Shown here in pieces: positions 7,179-11,507 of a stretch of 11,507 nt of DNA. The notes under the pieces are model-generated. The model was not told where the DNA came from, ran no database searches, and saw only the letters and a list, made by a program, of their open reading frames with translations. Both the position numbers and the translations under genes were made by a program. The stretch's first letter is position 1; each line of letters opens with the position of its first letter. The stretch is from contig CANFQR010000019.1 of assembly GCA_947449125.1 (NCBI GenBank), positions 1-11,507 of the forward strand, read 5' to 3'. Origin of the DNA: Bacteroidota bacterium (GTDB lineage: Bacteria; Bacteroidota; Bacteroidia; B-17B0; Aurantibacillaceae).

Positions 7179-7220
7179 TTAGATCTGAAAAATTAAAACA
7201 ATAATTAAAAAAATAAAATT

Positions 7221-7538
7221 ATGGCATTAGAAATTACAGACGCAAATTTTGAAGAATTAGTATTAAAAAGCGATAAACCAGTTTTAGTAGATTTTTGGGC
7301 CGAATGGTGTGGCCCTTGCCGCATGGTTGGTCCTGTTGTAGAAGAAATGGCAAAAGAATACGAAGGTAAAGCTGTTATTGGTAAAGTTAACGTTGATTTA
7401 AACTCTGCTATTAGTGCTAATTATGGTATCAGAAACATTCCTACACTGCTTTATTTCAAAAACGGTGAGGTTGTAGACAAACAAGTTGGTGTAGTTCCGA
7501 AAGCTGCCTTAGCTGCTAAATTAGATGCACATTTATAA
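7221..7538 (+). CDS. trxA: Thioredoxin
   Basis: This 105-residue protein is a complete, single-domain cytoplasmic thioredoxin, which reduces protein disulfides and is recharged by thioredoxin reductase and NADPH. The redox motif WCGPC is at residues 29-33 with the resolving Cys33, preceded by the conserved VLVDFWAEW strand (21-29). The buried Asp24, the cis-proline Pro74 in RNIPTLLYF (71-79) and the [12 protein letters not shown] hairpin (79-90) are all present. No signal peptide is visible. The ATG at 7221 has an A-rich leader without Shine-Dalgarno; a later start would break the fold. It lies 96 bp after yfhO, has its own terminator and is probably transcribed on its own or by read-through. 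No trxB is nearby. Confidence 0.97.
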   Translation: MALEITDANFEELVLKSDKPVLVDFWAEWCGPCRMVGPVVEEMAKEYEGKAVIGKVNVDLNSAISANYGIRNIPTLLYFKNGEVVDKQVGVVPKAALAAKLDAHL

Positions 7539-7556
7539 TAATTATATTTCCCTAAC

Positions 7557-7589
7557 AAAAAGTCTCATCATTTCTTGGTGAGACTTTTT
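7557..7589. terminator. Bidirectional intrinsic terminator between trxA and the convergent 7612-8115 gene
   Basis: The arms AGTCTCATCA (7561-7570) and TGGTGAGACT (7576-7585) pair with one G-U around the 5-nt loop TTTCT. They are flanked by four A residues on the left and six T residues on the right, so the stem can extend into the A/T tracts. This gives a U-tract terminator in both directions, starting 18 nt after the trxA stop and 22 nt past the stop of the minus-strand gene. Confidence 0.9.
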
Positions 7590-7611
7590 TTATAATGAGT
7601 ATTTAATTTTT

Positions 7612-8115
7612 TTATTGCTTCAATTCAACCAACAAGGTTTTTAATTCAGGTTCTTTTTGAGTTCCAATAAGTATTTTTTTACCATTGTTAAATTCAAGTT
7701 GCAAACCTTTATTGCCATTTACATTATAGGCACTTCCCTTTCCAAAAAGCCCCGAACGCAATCCCCATCCACCATATTCTGTTATTGCACAATACTCTCT
7801 GATGTATACATTTGACAGCTCATCCCATTTATAGTGTTTAAATCTAAAATGAAACGGAAAAAACCTTACATAAATACCATCCGCTTTAATTATAGTTTCT
7901 AATTTAATTAAGTAGAAAAAAACATATAAACATGCAAATAAGAGTATACTGACCAATAATTCTGAAGTATCTGAGAGTTTATAGCCATACTGAAGACCAA
8001 ATATAAATTCACCTAGAGTGCTCAAAATAAAAATTCCGGTAGGTAAAAGTAATAGTAACCAAACCCACCATTGTGTGAATTTTTGTTTTTCATAAAATAA
8101 TAAATCATTTTCCAT
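7612..8115 (-). CDS. Two-helix membrane protein of unknown function, PH-like soluble domain
   Basis: The 167-residue protein has a short N-terminal segment (MENDLLFYEKQKFTQWW), two hydrophobic helices at about 17-36 and 52-71, and a C-terminal soluble domain of about 95 residues. That domain runs through ETIIKADGIYVRFFPF (73-88), KWDELSNVYIREY (96-108), ITEYGGWGLR (111-120) and GNKGLQLEFNNGKKILIGT (134-152). The helix pair followed by a beta-rich domain resembles bacterial PH-like membrane proteins. I believe the family is a Bacteroidota domain of unknown function, possibly DUF6141, but I cannot confirm the number. No catalytic residues stand out. It lies 39 bp after the alpha-2-macroglobulin gene on the same strand and may be co-transcribed; I found no good promoter box between them. 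The ATG at 8115 is the only sensible start. Confidence 0.75.
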   Translation of the reverse strand: MENDLLFYEKQKFTQWWVWLLLLLPTGIFILSTLGEFIFGLQYGYKLSDTSELLVSILLFACLYVFFYLIKLETIIKADGIYVRFFPFHFRFKHYKWDELSNVYIREYCAITEYGGWGLRSGLFGKGSAYNVNGNKGLQLEFNNGKKILIGTQKEPELKTLLVELKQ

Positions 8116-8154
8116 GTAATATAAAATAATTTAAACCAGTGTTTTAACAACTAA

Positions 8155-11100
8155 TTATTTTTTAACCTCTACTCTAATTCCTTCGCTGTGACTGGTAAAT
8201 TCGGGAGCATACATACATTGAATTGTTGTTATGCCATTACTAAAATTACCATAATGATTAACCACTAAAGGATATTCAAACACATAGGTTCCTTTATTCA
8301 AATACGAAAAAAAGAAATTAGTTGCGGCATCTCCTGTGCTTTCATAATAACCTAAACCATCTTGATATTTATACCCACTAAAAACATTCACCGGCTCAAA
8401 ACCTGAAGCACGCATATCTTTCATGTGCACATAACTCATATCTCTGTCAACTCGCAATTCAATACGCACTTTTAACTTATCGCCGGGCTTTAATTTACTG
8501 TTATTTAATACTGGTTCTATAACAATACCGCTACCTGTATTTTGTTGAAGAAACAATTGCTTTTTTAATTTAAGAGGTGTTTCGTGCGGTGTTATTTTAT
8601 CAAGCTGTTCAAAATACTGCCAATAAACTGCGCCATAACTAACACCTGCATCTTTTTTAACAACTTTAAGTTTACCCATTTTTTGCGGATTTATCTCACT
8701 TCCAAACCATGACTTTTTAAAATAACCTGTACCTGGTTCTGCATTTAATGTTTTATCATTTTTCGGATCCAATTTAATGTCCCCAACAGTTATTTCAACA
8801 TTGGGCTCGGTCGATAGCCAATCTGTTCCCTTTAGCAATAATGCATAAACTGCTTCGGTGGTTGCTCGTGTGGTTGCCCAATGTTGTGTTTGTTTACTTT
8901 TTATTAACCAGGTTTTTAAATCATCCACTGCTTTAGTATCGTTAGTTATCTCATCAAAAGCTTCAATCATTAAGGCTTGCATTTCAACAGGTGCCTGGTA
9001 CCAGTAATAACCGTAATTTTCTTTCCAATACATACCCATTTCTTCACTATTTATACTGTTTTCTTTTAACGATTTTAAAATATCTTTAGGTGTTTTATTA
9101 TCCTCATATCTGTTTAAACTCAAGGCTATCATTGCCTGCATATATCTTGATGAGTTAAGCCAATATTTTTGTTCCTGCTCTTTATAATAATCAAAACATT
9201 CATTTAACTGTTTGTTACGTTTTATATCCTTGTAAAAACTGCGCATATACAAATACTGTATAGCGTTATAACTCAAATGATTTTCGGTTTTATAATTAGG
9301 ATAAAACTTTTTTACTTTTTCAAACTCCTCTTGCATTCTATCATCACAATACTTTACAGCTTTATTTAACATGCTCCACACTTGTTCGTTTTCACGAATT
9401 TTTACGACACCTAAATTATTTAAATGACCAAACCCACTGGTAATATGCTGTGTGATATACCAATCGTCAGGCATTCCATCAAACCACATAAAGCCCCCAT
9501 TAACAGTTTGCTTTTTAATTAATTTTTTAAGCGCCATAACAGATTCGTTACTCATCCTGTTTAAATCAAACAATAAACCAACTCGTTTTTTATTTTCACT
9601 TTCGTTTTTGGCTTGTAATAACCAAGGTGTTTCTTGTAAAACAACAGATTTCAATTCCTGATTTTTTTCGAGATTTGATAAAAACGCATCAAGACTCAAC
9701 GATTTCCAAGCCTCAAAAACTGATTTTATTTTTGGTTTAGAATTAACAACATACGTTGCCAGTGAATTTGCATAATAACGGGCAAATGTTTGTTCGGCAC
9801 ATTCATAAGGATATTCCATTATGTAGGGTAATGCCTGAACAGCATACCATGCCGGATTAGCGGTAAACTCAAGTGTATAAGAATGATTTTTTAATGTTGA
9901 AGAGTTATTATTTTGATTTATGAATTTTGTAAAATTAAATTCTTTGGTTTGGTGGCTTCTTATAGGTAATGGCATACTTTCGGTTACCAGCATTCTGTTA
10001 GTTAAAACAGGAACAGCCATTTCTTCGCCATCAGAAAAATTACCTGATTTGGCTACAATTTTATATTTAATGGCAGAATAGCCTTCCGGAATAGTTAGAT
10101 TCCACTCTACAGAGGTACTTAACCCTTTATTTACAGTAAACGATTTAATAGATTTTAATGTAGTTGAACCATCAATCCTTTCTATAATTTTATCAGAAAT
10201 GTCTTGTTCAGTTAAAGCGTCAAACAATTTCAATTCTGCATTACCCGTTAATTGGTTATCAGACAAATTAGCAATTTTGGTAATTAATGTTATTCTATCG
10301 TTTTCTCTAAAAAATCTAGGGATATTGGGCTGGACCATTAAATCTTTTTGAGTGATAATTTCTTTCTGAAACTGCCCATATTTTAAATCCTTTGTATGCG
10401 CAAGCCCCAGAATCTTCCATTTAGTAAGGCTTTCGGGGGCAATAAATTTAATTACTATCTCTCCCTTATCGTTTGTGCGCAATTCGGGATAAAAAAATGC
10501 AGTTTCATTAAAGTTAGACCGTGCTTTAACATTACCAAGTTCGGTTGCTGTTTTTTTTACTTCTTTATTTTCTTTTCTAGTAAAATTAACGCCAGATACA
10601 GTTTGAGTTGTTTGAATATCGTTTTCTAAATTCTTTTGCTCATCGTTTTTTGAAGACGCTGTTTCTTTTTTTGTTTTTACTTCGACTTTATCCGATTTCC
10701 CTAATAAATTATGTTCCTCAGCAGACCTAACCCCCGAAGGCATTGCCATAACATTGGATTCGCCATAAGCTAGGTCGTCATAATAACCTCTGTAATACCG
10801 ATTATTGTAAAAATGAAGACCATAATAGTTTAAGCAATCATAAACTCTTATTGGGAGGGATAAATAATTTTTTTGTAAAGTATTATACTCAGTTGAATAT
10901 ACTTGCATACCCACATTAGGAGTCCAGTAACATGATGAATAAAAATTCTGCATAAAAATATTAAACGACCAGTTGTTTGGTTTAAACGCATCCAACGAAG
11001 CGTCGTACATGGCAGCTAACATTTCGGCAGCGGCACGTTCACCCCTTTTGTCTTTAACAATTAATTTCCATTCTTCTGCCTGACCGGGAAGCAATTTATT

Positions 11101-11507
11101 TCGGAAGGTTTCAAATTGAATGTCGAGTTCTTTGTTTGTAAACGGTACATTAATTATTTGGGTATGATTGTAAAAACGATTGTGTTTTATAAACGAAGCA
11201 TGAACTGCAAAATTTCCTCGATCATTTTCTTCAACTTTAACCTGAATAGGTTTCATACTTACCTGAAAAAAACTTGAATTTAATTGGCCGTTATTTCTTT
11301 CAATTTCAAACAGAAAATTTGTACCTGTATAAGCAGAATTATAAACATAATTTATCTTATCTCCGGGCTCTGCGGTTGTTTTATCAGCAAAATAAAACTG
11401 AGGCATTTGCTCGGGTAATTCGTTTATATTTTTATTGAATAATGTAAAATAAGTAAATGCTTTTATTTCTTCCCCAAACCTGTCTTTACAAATAGCTTCT
11501 GCAACAT
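8155..11507 (-). CDS. Alpha-2-macroglobulin family protein, C-terminal 1116 residues (5' end outside window)
   Basis: The frame is open to the right edge: 33 codons without a stop precede the Met at 11406, so that Met is internal and the N-terminus is outside the window. Residues below count from it. A macroglobulin-like beta domain (about 1-100) is followed by another ending EEWKLIVKDKRGERAAAEM (111-129) and MYDASLDAF (133-141). A tyrosine-rich stretch (170-214) and a lysine-rich linker (225-298) precede the A2M domain, marked by ETAFFYPELRTNDKGE (301-316), APESLTKWKILGLAHTKD (323-340) and VQPNIPRFFREND (358-370). The helical thioester domain begins near 515, with the intact CxEQ motif as Cys536-Ala-Glu-Gln539 (9790-9801) in YPYECAEQTFARYY. 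C-terminal macroglobulin domains follow. Such proteins are exported and may trap proteases through the Cys-Gln thioester. The signal peptide or lipobox cannot be seen. No pbpC, the partner in E. coli, is visible. Confidence 0.92.
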   Translation of the reverse strand, partial: VAEAICKDRFGEEIKAFTYFTLFNKNINELPEQMPQFYFADKTTAEPGDKINYVYNSAYTGTNFLFEIERNNGQLNSSFFQVSMKPIQVKVEENDRGNFAVHASFIKHNRFYNHTQIINVPFTNKELDIQFETFRNKLLPGQAEEWKLIVKDKRGERAAAEMLAAMYDASLDAFKPNNWSFNIFMQNFYSSCYWTPNVGMQVYSTEYNTLQKNYLSLPIRVYDCLNYYGLHFYNNRYYRGYYDDLAYGESNVMAMPSGVRSAEEHNLLGKSDKVEVKTKKETASSKNDEQKNLENDIQTTQTVSGVNFTRKENKEVKKTATELGNVKARSNFNETAFFYPELRTNDKGEIVIKFIAPESLTKWKILGLAHTKDLKYGQFQKEIITQKDLMVQPNIPRFFRENDRITLITKIANLSDNQLTGNAELKLFDALTEQDISDKIIERIDGSTTLKSIKSFTVNKGLSTSVEWNLTIPEGYSAIKYKIVAKSGNFSDGEEMAVPVLTNRMLVTESMPLPIRSHQTKEFNFTKFINQNNNSSTLKNHSYTLEFTANPAWYAVQALPYIMEYPYECAEQTFARYYANSLATYVVNSKPKIKSVFEAWKSLSLDAFLSNLEKNQELKSVVLQETPWLLQAKNESENKKRVGLLFDLNRMSNESVMALKKLIKKQTVNGGFMWFDGMPDDWYITQHITSGFGHLNNLGVVKIRENEQVWSMLNKAVKYCDDRMQEEFEKVKKFYPNYKTENHLSYNAIQYLYMRSFYKDIKRNKQLNECFDYYKEQEQKYWLNSSRYMQAMIALSLNRYEDNKTPKDILKSLKENSINSEEMGMYWKENYGYYWYQAPVEMQALMIEAFDEITNDTKAVDDLKTWLIKSKQTQHWATTRATTEAVYALLLKGTDWLSTEPNVEITVGDIKLDPKNDKTLNAEPGTGYFKKSWFGSEINPQKMGKLKVVKKDAGVSYGAVYWQYFEQLDKITPHETPLKLKKQLFLQQNTGSGIVIEPVLNNSKLKPGDKLKVRIELRVDRDMSYVHMKDMRASGFEPVNVFSGYKYQDGLGYYESTGDAATNFFFSYLNKGTYVFEYPLVVNHYGNFSNGITTIQCMYAPEFTSHSEGIRVEVKK

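Noticed and set aside
7180..7187. TAGATCTG as a -7 box for trxA
   Set aside because: It has one mismatch to TAnnTTTG and no TTG at the proper distance upstream, which is too weak to list as a promoter.
8123..8161. Inverted repeat with 9-bp A/T-only arms between the alpha-2-macroglobulin and 167-residue genes
   Set aside because: The arms contain no G or C and the loop is 21 nt, so chance in AT-rich DNA is likely and a stable structure is not.
11404..11406. ATG at 11406 as the start of the alpha-2-macroglobulin
   Set aside because: The frame stays open for 33 more codons to the window edge and encodes sequence typical of a macroglobulin domain; no signal peptide follows the ATG. It is an internal Met.

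Overview
The window looks like ordinary chromosome from a member of the Bacteroidota. The sequence is AT-rich, roughly one third G+C by eye. Ribosome-binding sites are A-rich rather than Shine-Dalgarno-like. Several gene starts are preceded by TAnnTTTG boxes, the -7 element of Bacteroidota promoters. The gene families also fit: an E1-type thiamine enzyme with a GKAKFGIFGDGKE segment, a large YfhO membrane protein, and a large alpha-2-macroglobulin with a YPYECAEQ motif. I cannot name a genus.

Layout. Positions 1-195 (minus) hold the N-terminus of an E1-like ketoacid dehydrogenase/transketolase, with its own promoter and an inverted repeat inside that promoter. Positions 311-4363 (minus) hold a four-gene nucleotide-sugar operon. 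In transcription order it encodes a WbpD/WlbB-like left-handed beta-helix N-acetyltransferase, a WbpB/WlbA-like Gfo/Idh/MocA oxidoreductase, a WbpA/TviB-like nucleotide-sugar 6-dehydrogenase, and dTDP-glucose 4,6-dehydratase (RfbB/RmlB). Diverging from it across a 112-bp intergenic region is an 882-residue YfhO-family membrane protein (4476-7124, plus), followed by thioredoxin (7221-7538, plus). A strong bidirectional terminator separates thioredoxin from two convergent minus-strand genes: a 167-residue two-helix membrane protein (7612-8115) and the C-terminal 1116 residues of an alpha-2-macroglobulin-family protein (8155 to the right edge).

How the genes work together. The first three operon genes match three of the four enzymes that turn UDP-GlcNAc into UDP-2,3-diacetamido-2,3-dideoxyglucuronic acid, a building block of O-antigens and other surface glycans. 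The PLP aminotransferase (WbpE/WlbC) that acts between the oxidoreductase and the acetyltransferase is not in the window. RfbB feeds a separate branch, dTDP-4-keto-6-deoxyglucose. YfhO proteins are GT-C-like membrane proteins linked to glycosylation in Firmicutes, so the divergent pair may share a surface-glycan theme, but that is inference. The alpha-2-macroglobulin would act outside the cytoplasm and may trap proteases.

I see no mobile element, CRISPR array, RNA gene, phage gene or defence system, and no convincing new system. The most useful leads are the missing aminotransferase, the promoter-embedded inverted repeat, and the unusual lysine- and tyrosine-rich segments of the alpha-2-macroglobulin. 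There is no gene-free stretch above about 120 bases.
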